Positions 29,091 through 42,101 of a DNA stretch of 64,000 bases are shown piece by piece. Every line of letters begins with the position of its first letter. The stretch's first letter is position 1. The stretch spans positions 336,003-400,002 of the forward strand of contig KV908400.1 of assembly GCA_002005505.1 (NCBI GenBank), written 5' to 3'. Both the position numbers and the translations under genes were made by a program. The DNA is from Botryococcus braunii. Lineage: Eukaryota; Chlorophyta; Trebouxiophyceae. The notes under the pieces are model-generated. The model was not told the DNA's origin and ran no database searches. It saw nothing but the letters and a program-made list of their open reading frames with translations.

Positions 29091-29231
29091 ATGAAGAGCA
29101 ATATGATTTGTGTAGCAGCCAGAAGGTGGGGTCGCTTCAAACCTGTCGTGAGGCTCAAGCGCAGCCGCCCACTCTCTTGGACGGGCTCTGCCACGTCACC
29201 CCATGAAGTCTGGTTGTATGTCATGATCTAG
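29091..29231 (+). CDS. Short basic ORF conserved in the large units
   Basis: 46 codons from ATG to TAG: MKSNMICVAARRWGRFKPVV, then RLKRSRPLSWTGSATSPHEV and WLYVMI. Unit C has the same length and stop (36,399-36,539, one Arg to Cys change). In unit A (10,531) the stop codon is TAC and the frame runs on. It could be an exon or a chance ORF; Arg/Lys-rich. Confidence 0.35.
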   Translation: MKSNMICVAARRWGRFKPVVRLKRSRPLSWTGSATSPHEVWLYVMI

Positions 29232-30737
29232 TTTCTCCAGCTTTGGGGAGGACCTGTAGTGGGTCGTGGAGTCTGGCAGGCCCTCCTTTGTGTTTCCCAC
29301 ATTTCGTGCGTATGCTATGCCAGAGGTTTTCCCTTGCTTCACAGATTTTGGGGATCTGATTGCGTGTGGGGCAGGTCTGGAGAGTCTCTCGCCCCCTCCC
29401 CCCTATCTTCTCCCTCTATCCCCTCTTTCCCCTCCCCCTTTCTCCCCCCCCTCTCCCCCATCTCCCTCACCTCCCCCCCTCTCTCTTTGTCTGTCCGCCC
29501 ATTTCCCGCCCGCTGTCCACCCACTCTCCCTGTCGCTCCCTCGGATGGCAAGTGGGAGGGTTCTACTGCTGACGGGGGCAAGGGGATGCAGGGCCCTGCG
29601 GGTGCCGGAGCAGCAGCGGGGATAACAGTGGCTGGGCCGTCCGGAACTGCTCCAGCCGACAAGACGAAGACGAAGGTCCGCACACTTTTCAGCAATGTGT
29701 CAATGTGTCTTGGTGTATGTCATGATCTAGTTTCTCCAGCTTTCTGGAGGACCGGTAGTGTGACGATGAGTCTGGCGGGCCCTCCCTTGTGTTTCCCAAA
29801 CTCCGTGCGCATGCTATGACAAGAACGCCAGAGGTTTTCCCCTGCTTCACGGATTTTGGGGATCTGATTGCGTGTGGCACAGGTCTGGAGAGTCTCTCGC
29901 CCCCTCCCCCCTCTCCCGCTCCCTCTCTCGTCTCTTCCCCCTCCCCCTTTCTACCCCCTCTCTTTCTCCCCTCTTCCTCCCCCCTCCCCTCTCTCTCCCT
30001 CTGTCTGTCCGCCCACTTTCCCCCCGATGTCCACCCACTCTTCCTGTCGCCTCCTCGGACGGCAAGTGGGAGGGTTCTACTGCTGACGGGGGCAAGGGGA
30101 TGCAGGGCACTGCGGGTGGCGGAGCAGCAGCGGGGATAACAGTTGCTGGGCCGTCCGGAACTGCTCCAGCCACAAAGACGAAGGTCTGCACACTTGTCAG
30201 CAATGTGTCAATGTGTCTTGGTGTATGTCATGGTCTAGTTTCTCCAGCTTTGGGGAAGACCGGTAGTGTGACGTGGAGTCTGGCAGGCCCTCTTTTGTGT
30301 TTCCCAAACTCCGTGCGTATGCTATGACAAGAACGCCAGAGGTTTTCCCTTGCTTCACGGATTTTGGGATCTGATTGCGTGTGCCCCCCCCCCTCTCCCG
30401 CTCCCTCTCTCACCTCTTCCCCCTCCCCCTTTTTACGCCCCTCTCTCTCCCGTCTCCTCTTCCCCCCCCCCTCTCTCTCCCTCTGTCTGTCCGCCCACTT
30501 CCCCCCCGCTGTCCACCCACTCTCCCTGTCGCTCCCTCGGATGGCAACTGGGAGGGTTCTACTGCTGACTGGGGCAAGGGAAAGCAGGGCCCTGCGGGTG
30601 GCGGAGCAGCAGCGGGGATAACAGATACTCCACCTGCTGGGGCCTTCGAAATGGGTGCACCCTCGAAGAAACCTCGGTCAGTTGGCTCCAGGGCAGCAAA
30701 GTCTATCGAAAACATCAAGCGCGGCTTCAAGCGCTTA
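29232..30737 (+). repeat. Triplicated exon-bearing module in unit B
   Basis: Three tandem modules start TTTCTCCAGCTTT at 29,232, 29,731 and 30,238. Each runs through a C/T-rich tract and ends in a similar open stretch: DGKWEGSTADGGKGMQGP..., DGKWEGSTADGGKGMQGT..., DGNWEGSTADWGKGKQGP.... The first two end at K-rich sequence followed by GTC. The third continues into GAFEMGAPSKKPRSV and SRAAKSIENIKRGFKRL, the basic C-terminal part. Units A and C have one module each. Confidence 0.7.
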
Positions 30738-30997
30738 ATGTGGGTGCTTTCCCAGACTGATGCTTGCAGGCATCTTCAAGTACACTTAATGTTGGAGTGA
30801 TTTCTGATCCCTAGCCCATGTCCCCCTTCTCTATGCCTTTCTGCCCTCTGTAACTCTCCACCCCTGGCCCTCCCTCCCGGCCCCACCCCCCGCTCCTGTC
30901 CCCTTGTTGAATAAATTTTGCATGTCAAAGTTTCCTTGTCCTCCTAGGGCCAAGGCCTTGTGGTCACACTGTTTGGATCCACGTGTACGGCCGTATG

Positions 30998-31010
30998 TGC
31001 ACGTGTGCGC

Positions 31011-31096
<86 letters not shown>

Positions 31097-31260
31097 CGTG
31101 CGTGTGCGGGTGCGTGTGCGTGCGTGTGCGGGCGTGTGCATGGCGTGCGTGTGCGTGCATGCGCGTGGGTGCGTGCGCGTGCACGTGTGCACACACTTGC
31201 ATATGTCTTTGTGTTAGTGCGCACTCGCGGGCGCGCGCGCGCATGCGTGTGTGCATGCGC
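30998..31260. repeat. GT/GC-rich tract, unit B
   Basis: Alternating GT and GC dinucleotides, equivalent to 37,320-37,610 in unit C. Confidence 0.9.
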
Positions 31261-34200
31261 GCTTGTTCCCGCGGGGGGGGGGGCGGGAGACAGGGGGAAG
31301 AGAGGGAGAGGGGAGGGGTATATACATGAAGGCTATTATACCACTGGAGGTTCAGTTGGGGCCGTCTCGGGCCCTCGATTGCTGACCTGGAGGGTTTTGG
31401 CAGCCCTCCTGTTTCCCCTTTTCACTAAATTTCCCGGCCCATCCTCCCGAGGGCCCTGCTACCCTTTTGTGAGGACGGGGAGCAACCACTCCCATATCTG
31501 AGGTCTTTGGTTGCCTCAGCCATTCTCTCGAGGCTGCAGCCTCGGGAATGGCAACCCCGCGTCTGTAGGGGGGAGGGGGGGAGGGAGAGATAGAGGGGGG
31601 AGAGAGGAGGGGAAGAGAGCGAGAGAGGGAGAGGGAGAGGGAGAGCGGGGGGGGGCTTTGGGAGGACCGGAGGCCATGTGGGGCACCCCCGACCCAGAGT
31701 GGCGATGTGCCACATTGCAGAGGTAGGCTATTGTCTCACACAAGTGCTGGTAGAGCCGGGGGAGTCAGAGGGGGATTGACCCTGCAAAAGAGCTTCTGGG
31801 TGCTGATATGCGGTCGCCATACTGTGCACAGGTCCCAATCTCCTCAGGGCGGATCTCCAGTGAAGCCCTCCATCGGATCGTCCCCTGATGGCGGAGCAGG
31901 CGGTGGGCCTTGAGCCCTCAGGATCTTGTGGCCCAGTACCGCCCGGCAGACGTGAGGGCCCCCCAGGCACTAGCATCTCTTTCTCACACATTCTCCCATA
32001 CTTGGACTGCTGACTACGTGAAGGGCCTGGCCGCGCGTGGTTGCTGGTGCCTTCCTTCTGTGGCCTCCTCCACACACAGATTTCAAATTCCGATAGTGCT
32101 GCTGGCCGCTCTCTGCTGCGCAAGTACGGTACAGATGTACTATCACGACACGTACGGGGGTTACATTGGACAATCCAGATGTTATCATATCTTTTGAGAT
32201 GCGAACTCCGGACACTGTAGCCCCCTGCCTCCCTTCCTGTGCCAAGCATTTCAAGGTCTGACTTGAGACATCTTTCACAACATGCTTGACCCCTATACAT
32301 GTATGTATTACAATATGTATAAGGGTCAAGCAATGTTGTGAGCTGCACAACCGTGTCGGCACTATCCCTTTTTTCTTTTTCTTTTTTTTCTTAGCCTTGG
32401 ATCAGGAAGCGCTTTAGGGTGGGGACCCCGGGAATGGTGTGCACCCTCTTTGATTGGGTGCACCAGCACGAATCACGCTCATGCCGAGGGAGTACGCTTC
32501 TGAGACTTCCTGGACGGGCTTCGCAAAAGCACCTCGTCCTCCACAAGTTTTAAGGAAGGACTCGAAATGTATGGCTTGACGATGCCCTAGCTAAGGCAAG
32601 GCTCTCTGATACTGGGGGGAGATTTTAGTTTAGAGTTTGTAAGGGCATTTAAGAGGTTTATTGGGAGGAGACGAGTGTCAGTTCATTTTAGTTTAGAGTC
32701 CGTCAGGGCATTTTTTGGGAGGGGAAAGTGTGGGCGCCTATCCCAGGGGTGCTGTGAATCATTCACAGTATACAGTTGCGCCGAGCACATGAGAGGTATC
32801 GCTCTTTGAGATCCCGGGCTCTAGTAGAGAAAGGAGAGGATGCGAAGAAGGATTTCAGGCCCTTCTATTCCTGGACGCCCCTGGACACCTCGGCTTTGAG
32901 GAGAGGAGTTTGTAAACATACTTCGTAGGACGAGGCTGAAATCCAAGACCTTTTTACTCCTGGATGCCAGCTGTTCAGGTATCAGGATTTGCGCCGGCAA
33001 GCTTGATCCACGCGGGTCTTTTGCAATCTGCGTTTACCACTCTACGCAAGGCAACACTGTCTCCAAATCTGAAAATGGTTTATTCTTTGCGAGTGGTTAA
33101 GAAGTGCCAAGGCAATTTGTGGGATTTCGTTTTCATTTTGGAAACTTTACAGCAGCCTCAGTTATGAGTCGTCAGGCTTCTTGCGGTAGGATGGGTGAGA
33201 ACTAGGGGAAGGGTGGCCATGATGTATTAACGTCTTTTTTGTTTTTTCGGTTTATTTTTTTTCCCTGCAACTTAATGGTGTGCCACCGTCGACATATGTG
33301 GGTGGCTCAAGGCACTGAATTGGGCGAATTTGGGAGTTGCCCACCCATGTGTACCCGCAATGTGTGCATGAGTCAATTGCACAGGAGGCGAAGTTCCGGC
33401 AACATTTAGGTTGTTCAAATTTTGAACAAACACATAAGTGAGGTGGTCCTCCCAACATTTGGTTTGTGTATTACTAATAATTTGTGTATTCCTACCGGTC
33501 TATCATAGCGTGTGGGAAATTTTCTCGAGTTCGGGGCGCGTAACAATCCTATGTAAACACTGATGTCCATCAAGAGAACAGATTCAAACTTTCAGCGACG
33601 GGCCCGCATCTGTGTACAGTCATGCATACTGTGGTTTCACAGCAAGCCTGATCGCTTTGGTCGGGGGACTTGTTGGAGCGGAAAGCGACGGTCATCGACT
33701 CCATGCTTCACAACATACGTCCACACATCTCCGTAGTTACATGCACATTCAACAACGTGTCCAGATGGCGTGTAGAGGTTACCCGGGCAAGACACAGAGG
33801 TCTGCCTGCAGGCGCCTTCCCTTCAGGTGTCGTTCTTGTGGAACGTGAGCTTGCTACACGCATTGCGCAATGCCTTCCCCTTTTTGTGACCCCTCCTGTA
33901 TAGCAGCTTATCTGCTTAGGGCTGCAGGGACTGTAAATACCTTCATTATCCATTGGGCAACAGCACGAGTTTGTTACGAGCATGGGATTACATGCAAGTG
34001 TGTCATAGGAGACCCCAAGGATGACTGATCTTGTAAAAAGTCGGCAGCTGACATCAGCACGAGGTAAGTGAACCTACAACATTGCATACACGGACCTCTA
34101 GAGATCTGGCATACAACACCTATTCCTTTTCAGCCACTTTTTGTCCCTTTGCAACGGTTGAAGTGACCAAGCCCACTCACGTGGGCTCGAACGCCCCCTA

Positions 34201-34465
34201 CTGCTGGTACTGACTGCATCTTCTCCAGTACCCCATTACGGGAAAGGAAGCTTCAGATCCGCAGTCCTCTCGGTGCACTGTACAGAAGATTTCCGACCAA
34301 AGGTAGGGTACTTGCCCCGGCTGAGGCGGCAGAGTCGACTTGTGTGTGTGGCCGTGCAATGAAAGTCCCTCACGCCTCACCAAAACACGGCACGCGGCCC
34401 AACCATGCACCTCAAAGAATTCAAAGCACTGCACTGCCTTTGACTCCTCTCCCCACACTCGTTTT

Positions 34466-34493
34466 TTTCAATTTTCAATTTTCAATTCAATTC
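34466..34493. other. Junction between tandem units B and C
   Basis: A T-rich 28-bp stretch made of repeated TTTTCAA / TTCAATT words joins the end of unit B to the start of unit C. It is not present at the outer ends of either unit. Confidence 0.75.
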
Positions 34494-35152
34494 AACGGGA
34501 AAAGTGAAAAGGCTGTGGGCAGGATGATGGCCACGGAGGGAGAAGCAGCAGTTGCGCCTCAGTTCACGCACGCAGAGTCTGTAAATGTGACGGACCCCAA
34601 CAATCCCGCTCCAGGCGGGGGGCGTCCCGAGCAGCCCCTACGGGACACTGCGATCTCTCATACACACACACGCTTGGGCACGCGTGTTAGGCCTCACAGT
34701 CCGTCCATTTCGCATTTGTGATCAATATGCAATGTCCCGATATCTTCTGGCCCCAAGAAGGCTCACTGTCTGCCAGTTAGCGGGCATATTTCACTCTCTG
34801 TCCTTGGGCGCACTTCAACGTTTCAGGCTTCGTCAACCGATTCACCCGTTCCCAGATCTGCTCACGGGAGCACCCTCCCTTCGAGCGTTTGTTCAAAGGT
34901 CTGCATATAAAATCAAAAATCGAAAAGCCCAACGATCACAGTGAACAAACGACGATATACGTAGCCGTTACTTGGGAACCCTCAGGGTGCGTCAGAACAA
35001 GAGGCGGTGCTTTCGACTATTTTGTAGCAGAGGTCCATAAGAACCTTCCCGGTGGCCAATGTGTCAGCAGGATTTAAACTCGACGTTACAAATTTTGTAT
35101 GCGGCAGGACTTGATCATCAAGATGACGGGCAAACCTTGCAGGTAAGCCCTG

Positions 35153-35255
<103 letters not shown>

Positions 35256-35860
35256 TGTTTGTGACAGAGTGTGAGAGAGGGGGGGGGGAGGGAGGGAGAG
35301 CACACGCGGGCACACACACGCATGTGCTGGCACGCTTGTTGTTCTTAGTGTGGTGTCTAGGTTTGTAGTGGGGGAGGGGGAAAAGTTGGAGGGAGTATCC
35401 CTGCATCGGGCGCAAATATGTAGCGTTGCCCGCATGTGCAGAGAACAGACGCTTACGCATGCACGGACCGCAGACGCCCCGGAGAGGGGGGGGGGGGGAA
35501 GGTGCAGGAGCGTGATATGCATGTTGTTGGAAATGTGCATGCTCTTGGGGTTGGCTGCATAGTGTCCGGCATACCAGCCCTTCCAAATCACATGGCCTTC
35601 CAAATTTCATGTGTGCACCCACAACTATTTTTGTTCGTGTCATGCGGTTCTTGCTCAGCCATGTGACTGCGATTGCTTTCACATGCTCTCAACACCGGTC
35701 ACCCCCTGACGGCGGGGACACTATCTCTATGCTCCCCCACCCCCCTCGATTCCCCTGCATCTCCCTCCTGCATCTTCCTTACCTCTCCCCCTCTTAACTA
35801 ATGTGCAATCCGGCGCCCTCCTCCTCCTCCTCCGCCTCCCTTGCCCCCCCCCCCCCCCAG

Positions 35861-36223
35861 TGACCAGCGCTGCCCTCCCCTCCGGGTTCTGCCCTGGACT
35901 CGCCCACCTTGGCGAGGTGCTGCTGACATATTCAAAGCGCCATGTCATGCAGGACATTGCACTTGAGCTGTCTACGCTCAGGGCTGACCTGGCTGCTGTC
36001 AAGGGGGACCTGGCTGCGGTCAAGGCGGACCTGGCTGCTGTCAAGGGGGACCTGGCTGCGATCAAGGCGGACCTGGCTGCTGTCAAGGCGACGATGGCGA
36101 CAATGGCCACCAAAGAGAGTATTGAAGAGCTAAAAGGCCTGATGACGGCCATGTCGCAGCAGCTGAGAACAGCGACCCTTGTGGGTACCCATGTGACGCC
36201 TCAGACACATGCTGGGTGCAAGT
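35861..36223 (+). CDS. Predicted coiled-coil exon with heptad expansion, unit C
   Basis: Begins after a C-rich tract ending CAG and reads SAALPSGFCPGLAHLGEVLL, then YSKRHVMQDIALELSTLRA. Five consecutive 21-bp repeats (35,986-36,090) follow, each coding DLAA(V/I)K(G/A). It then rejoins the sequence of units A and B (MATMATKESIEELKGLMTAM). Repeats 1 and 3 and repeats 2 and 4 share codon choices, so a 42-bp pair was probably duplicated. The frame is kept. Function unknown. Confidence 0.5.
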
Positions 36224-37319
36224 CATGGGGGGGGGGGGGAGGGTTGCTTGTGCAAGCTTTGTCCAACTGATGGAATAAGTACTCATCCGCACCTCTAGCA
36301 AGTTGTTCATCAGCATCGTGTAGGGCATGGCTCTGTAGGCCCCACATCTGTGGCTGTCTGATTTGCCCTCTGCCTCCCTGTTGAGAGTGTTACAAGGTAT
36401 GAAGAGCAATATGATTTGTGTAGCAGCCAGAAGGTGGGGTCGCTTCAAACCTGTCGTGAGGCTCAAGTGCAGCCGCCCACTCTCTTGGACGGGCTCTGCC
36501 ACGTCACCCCATGAAGTCTGGTTGTATGTCATGATCTAGTTTCTCCAGCTTTGGGGAGGACCTGTAGTGGGTCGTGGAGTCTGGCAGGCCCTCCTTTGTG
36601 TTTCCCACATTTTGTGCGTATGCTATGCCAGAGGTTTTCCCCTGCTTCACGAATTTTGGGGATCTGATTGCGTGTGGGGCAGGTCTGGAGAGTCTCTCGC
36701 CCCCCCCCCCCTTCTCCCGCTCCCTCTCTCACCTCTTCCCCCTCCCCCTTTCTACCCCCCTCTTTCTCCCCTCTGTTCCTCCCCCCTCCCCTCTCTCTCC
36801 CTCTGTCTGTCCGCCCACTTTCCCCCCGCTGTCCACCCACTCTTCCTGTCGCCTCCTCGAACGGCAACTGGGAGGGTTCTACTGCTGACGGGGGGCAAGG
36901 GGATGCAGGGCACTGCGGGTGGCGGAGCAGCAGCGGGGATAACAGATACTGCACCTGCTGGGGCCTTCGAAATGGGTCCACCCTCGAAGAAGCACAGGTC
37001 AGTCAGATCCAGGGCAGCGAAGTCTATCGAAAGCGTCGCGCGCGGCTTCAAGCGCTTAATGTGGGTGCTTTCCCAGACTGATGCTTGCAGGCCTCTTCAA
37101 GTACACTTAATGTTGGAGTGATTTCTGATCCCTAGCCCATGTCCCCCTTCTCTATGCCTTTCTGCCCTCTGTAACTCTCCACCCCTGGCCCTCCCTCCCG
37201 GCCCCACCCCCCGCTCCTGTCCCCTTGTTGAATGAATTTTGCATGTCAAAGTTTCCTTGTCCTCCTAGGGCCAAGGCCTTGTGGTCACACTGTTTGGATC
37301 CACGTGTACGGCCGTATGT

Positions 37320-37373
37320 GCACGTGTGTGCGTGTGCGTGTGCGTGTGCGTGTGCGTGTGCGTGTGCGTGTGC

Positions 37374-37418
<45 letters not shown>

Positions 37419-37610
37419 TATGTGTGTGTGCGTGCGCGTGTGCGTGTGCGTGTGCGTGCGTGTGCGGGCGTGTGCATGGTGTGCGTGTGCGTGCATGGCG
37501 TGCGTGTGCGTGCATGCGCGTGGGTGCGTGCGCGTGCACGTGTGCACACACTTGCATACGTCTTTGTGTTAGTGCGCACTCGCGGGCGCGCGCGCATGCG
37601 TTTGTGCATG
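37320..37610. repeat. GT/GC-rich tract, unit C
   Basis: Begins with seven GTGTGC-type hexamers, then (GT)n, then mixed GT/GC. Confidence 0.9.
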
Positions 37611-40600
37611 CGCGCTTGTTCCCGCGGGGGGGGGGGGGGGCGGGAGACAGGGGGAAGTGAGGGAGAGGGGAGGGGTATATACATGAAGGCTGTTATACAA
37701 CTGGAGGTTCAGTTGGGGCCGTCTCGGGCCCTCGATTGCTGACCTGGAGGGTTTTGGCAGCCCTCCTGTTTCCCCTTTTCACTAAATGTCCCGGCCGATC
37801 CTCCCGAGGGCCCTGCTACCCTTTTGTGAGGACGGGGAGCAACCACTCCCATATCTGAGGTCTTTGGTTGCCTCAGCCATTCTCTCGAGGCTGCAGCCTC
37901 GGGAATGGCAACCCCGCGTCTGTAGGGGGGAGGGGGGGAGGGAGAGATAGAGGGGGGAGAGAGGAGGGGAAGAGAGCGAGAGAGGGAGAGGGAGAGGGAG
38001 AGGGGGGGGGGGGCTTTGGGAGGACCGGAGGCCATGTGGGGCACCCCCGACCCAGAGTGGCGATGTGCCACATTGCAGAGGTAGGCTATTGTCTCACACA
38101 AGTGCTGGTAGAGCCGGGGGAGTCAGAGGGGGATTGACCCTGCAAAATAGCTTCTGGGTGCTGATATGCGGTCGCCATACTGTGCACAGGTCCAAATCTC
38201 CTCAAGGCGGATCTCCGGTGAAGGCCTCCATCGGATCGTCCCCTGATGGCGGAGCAGGCGGTGGGCCTTGAGCCCTCAGGATCTTGTGGCCCAGTACCGC
38301 CCGGCAGACGTGAGGGCCCCCCAGGCACTAGCATCTCTTTCTCACACATTCTCCCATACTTGGACTGCTGACTACGTGAAGGGCCTGGCCGCGCGTGGTT
38401 GCTGGTGCCTTCCTCCTGTGGCCTCCTCCACACACAGATTTCAAAGTCCGATGGTACTGCTGGCCGCTCTCTGCTGCGCAAGTACGGTACAGATGTACTA
38501 TCACGACACGTACGGGGGTTACATTGGACAATCCAGATGTTATCAGATCTTTTGAGATGCGAACTCCGGACACTGTAGCCCCCTGCCTCCCTTCCTGTGC
38601 CAAGCATTTCAAGGTCTGACTTGAGACATCTTTCACAACATGCCTGACCCTATACATGTATGATTCATAAATGTATAAGGGTCAAGCAATGTTGTGAGCT
38701 CCACAACCGTGTCGGCACTATCCCTTTTTTCTTTTTCTTTTTTTTCTTAGCCTTGGATCAGGAAGCGCTTTAGGGTGGGGACCCCGGGAATGGTGTGCAC
38801 CCCCTTTGATTGGGTGCACCAGCACGAATCACGCTCATGCCGAGGGAGTACGCTTCTGAGACTCCCTGGACGGGCTTCGCAAAAGCACCTCGTCCTCTAC
38901 AAGTTTTAAGGAAGGACTCGAATTGTATGGCTTGACGATGCCCTAGCTAAGGCAAGGCTCTTTGATGCTGGGGGGAGATTTTAGTTTAGAGTTTGTAAGG
39001 GCTTTTATGAGATTTTCTGGGAGGAGAAGAGTGTCAGTTCATTTTAGGTAAGAGTCTGTCAGGGCATTTTTTGGGAGGGGAAAAGTGTGGGCGCCTATCC
39101 CAGGGGTGCTGTGAATCATTCACAGTACACAGTTGCGCCGAGCACATGAGAGGTATCGCTCTTTGAGATCCCGGGCTCTAGTAGAGAAAGGAGAGGATGC
39201 GAGGAAGTATTCCAGGCCCTTCTATTCCTGGACGCCCCTGGACACCTCGCCTTTGAGGAGAGGAGTTTGTAAACGTACTTCGTAGGACGAGGCTGAAGTC
39301 CACGACCTTTTTAGTCCTGGATGTCAGCTGTTCAGATGTCAGGGTCTGAGCCGGCGTGGATCAAGCAAAGTGCTTGATCCACGCGGGTCTGCTGCAAGTT
39401 GCGTTTTCTACTCTACGCAAGGCAACACTGTCTCCAAATCTGAAAATGGTTTATTCTTTGCGAGTGGTTAAAAAGTGCCAAGGCAATTTGTGGGCTTTCG
39501 TTTTCATTTTGGGAACTTTACAGCAGCCTCAGTAATGAGTCGTCAGGCTTCTTGCGGTAGGATGGGTGAGAACTAGGGGAAGGGTGGCCATGATGTATGA
39601 ACGTCTTTTTTGTTTTTTCGGTTTTTTTTTCCCCTGCAACTTAATGGTGTGCCACCGTCGACATATGTGGGTGGCTCAAGGCACTGAATTGGGCGAATTT
39701 GGGAGTTGCCCACCCATGTGTACCCGCAATGTGTGCATGCGTCAATTGCACAGGAGGCGAAGTTCCGGCAACATTTAGGTTGTTCAAATTTTGAACAAAC
39801 ACATAAGTGAGGTGGTCCTCCCAACATTTGGTTTGTGTGTTACTAATAATTTGTGTAGTCCTACCGGTCTATCATATCGCGTAGGAAATTTTCTCGAGTT
39901 CGGGGCGCGTAACAATCCTATGTAAACACTGATGTCCATCAAGAGAAAAGATTCAAACTTTTAGCGACGGGCCCGCATCTGTGTACAGTCATGCATACTG
40001 TGGTTTCACAGCAAGCCTGATCACTTCGGCCGGGGGACTTGTTGACGCGGAAAGCGACGGTCATCGACTCCATGCTTCACAACATACGTCCACACATCTT
40101 TGTAGTTGCATGCACATTCAACAACGTGTCCAGATGGCGTGTAGAGGTTAGCCGGGCAAGACACAGCTGTCTGCCTGCAGGCGCCTTCCCCTCAGGTGTC
40201 GTTCCTGTGGAACGTGAGCTTGCTACACGCACTGCCTTCCCCTTTTTGTGACCCCTCCTATATAGCAGCTTATCTGCTTAGGGCTGCAGGGAATGTAAAT
40301 ACCTTCATTATGCCAGCAGGGCAACAGCACGAGTTTGTTACGAGCACGGGATTACATGCAAGTGTGTCATAGGAGACCCCAAGGATAACTGATCTTGTAA
40401 AAAGTCGGCAGCTGACATCAGCACGAGGTAAGTGAACCTACAACTTTGCATACACGGAACTCTAGAGATCTGGCATACAACACTATTCCTTTTCAGCCAC
40501 TTTTTGTCCCTTTGCAACGGTTGAAGTGACCAAGCCCACTCACGTGGGCTCGAACGCCCCCTACTGCTGGTACTGACTGCATCTTCTCCAGTACCCCATT

Positions 40601-40825
40601 ACGGGAAAGGAAGCTTCAGATCCGCAGTCCTCTCGGTGCACTGTACAGAAGATTTCCGACCAAAGGTAGGGTACTTGCCCCGGCTGAGGCAGCAGAGTCG
40701 ACTTGTGTGTGTGGCCGTGCAATGAAAGTCCCTCACGCCTCACCAAAACACGGCACGCGGCCCAACCATGCACCTCAAAGAATTCAAAGCACTGCACTGC
40801 TTTTAACTCCTCTCCCCACACTCGT

Positions 40826-41091
40826 AATGATTCATTGCAGCTGGATGGTGTTGTCCCATCGAATAGAATGCGATGGGGCACATTTAAGCCGGGTCGAGAC
40901 CTGGCAATAACACCAAGCATGGCTCCCGTACGATACCCCCGACAGGGGAGCACAGGCAGGGATGACGTGGTAGAGTCTCTTTAACTAGTAGCTAGTTTGT
41001 TGTTAGCTAAGGCACACTCCGCTCCAATTCTCTCCCTCACAAAGTCAAGAACCCCCCCCCTCTCACGGGGCACTCGCGCTAGCTGGCTCGC

Positions 41092-41171
<80 letters not shown>

Positions 41172-42101
41172 GTGCGCGCGCGCGGGCGCCCGATCGGCCC
41201 CTCTCTCTGTCCCCCCACTCCATCTCTCCCTAGTGCCCGCATGGCTGATTCAGTCCAGTCATTCCTCATCTTGCTTGCTATCCGAGCTCCTCCTATAAGG
41301 CTCCACCTCTCCCTTTGCCCCCGCCCCGGGCATAGCCCGTCAATACACGTTTCCCTACACGAAATGATCCGCAGAACCGTGTCCTGACTAAAACACCAGC
41401 AGCACGATGCCACTGGCCCTGAGCGCAGACAACGTGCTCCTGAACACCGGGTGAGGTCATCCGGCAGCACTCGAGACTGCACGACCTTAGCACCCGGCTA
41501 CAATTTCCTTTTTACCCTGCAACCTCGCAATGTCGCATTTCGAATGAAGTTTGGAATAGCACTGCGATTGTTTGGATTCCCAAGAGAAAGTGTCCACGCA
41601 TATGATTCAAAACGGGTTTTTGTGTATTCAAGCTTCCTTCATCCGGCTTCCTTGTAAGGTCCAGCTCTTGCATCTGCTGGGAGTGGCTCGAAAAACCGCC
41701 AAACAATCGCTCAGCGGCAAAAAGGAGCCTTGAGCATACCTCGGACCATGAGTCGACGGCACCCAGATCCAAAAGAGCAACTGCACTTTCTATAATGCAT
41801 TCGTTTTTCACCATGACAGACTCTCAAATATTCGCTGCCAGGCTCAGAGGGGTTGCGACTGACAAGACGCCTCACGCGTCATCTTGCAATACCCAACTGG
41901 AAAGATCGCAGGTCCTTCTTCTTCCCTCTCTGTCTCACTCTACTTCACTTGCAAACTGCTGTGGGGCGATGCGGGTCAACTGATGGCAACGCACCAATGC
42001 TGTGCAGCATGTGTACCCCAATGCCCACGCAATGCCTCCTAATGCATGCGGGGGTTGCGGGCAGCGGCAGAGCGCGGCCTTGCATGGGAATTCCCTCCTG
42101 G
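40826..42101. other. Intergenic region with a CT tract
   Basis: No supported gene. Contains (CT)n at 41,098-41,170 followed by a short GC-alternating run, and then lies downstream of the ETL1 stop codon. No clear polyadenylation signal was recognised. Confidence 0.6.

Larger units (their letters stand above)
27288..34465 (+). repeat. Large repeat unit, copy B
   Basis: Starts AACGGGAAAAGTGAAAAGG and ends CTCCTCTCCCCACACTCG. It runs parallel to unit C (34,494-40,825) over its whole length. Landmarks in order: ATG exon (27,319), (GT)n at a GTAAG donor-like site (27,966), coiled-coil exon (28,641), a 46-codon basic ORF (29,091-29,231), a module present three times (29,232; 29,731; 30,238), a GT/GC tract (31,000-31,260), and a segment from 32,828 to 33,335 also found in unit A. 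No transposase, reverse transcriptase, LTR or terminal inverted repeat was recognised. It may be a duplicated host gene or a non-autonomous element. Confidence 0.85.
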
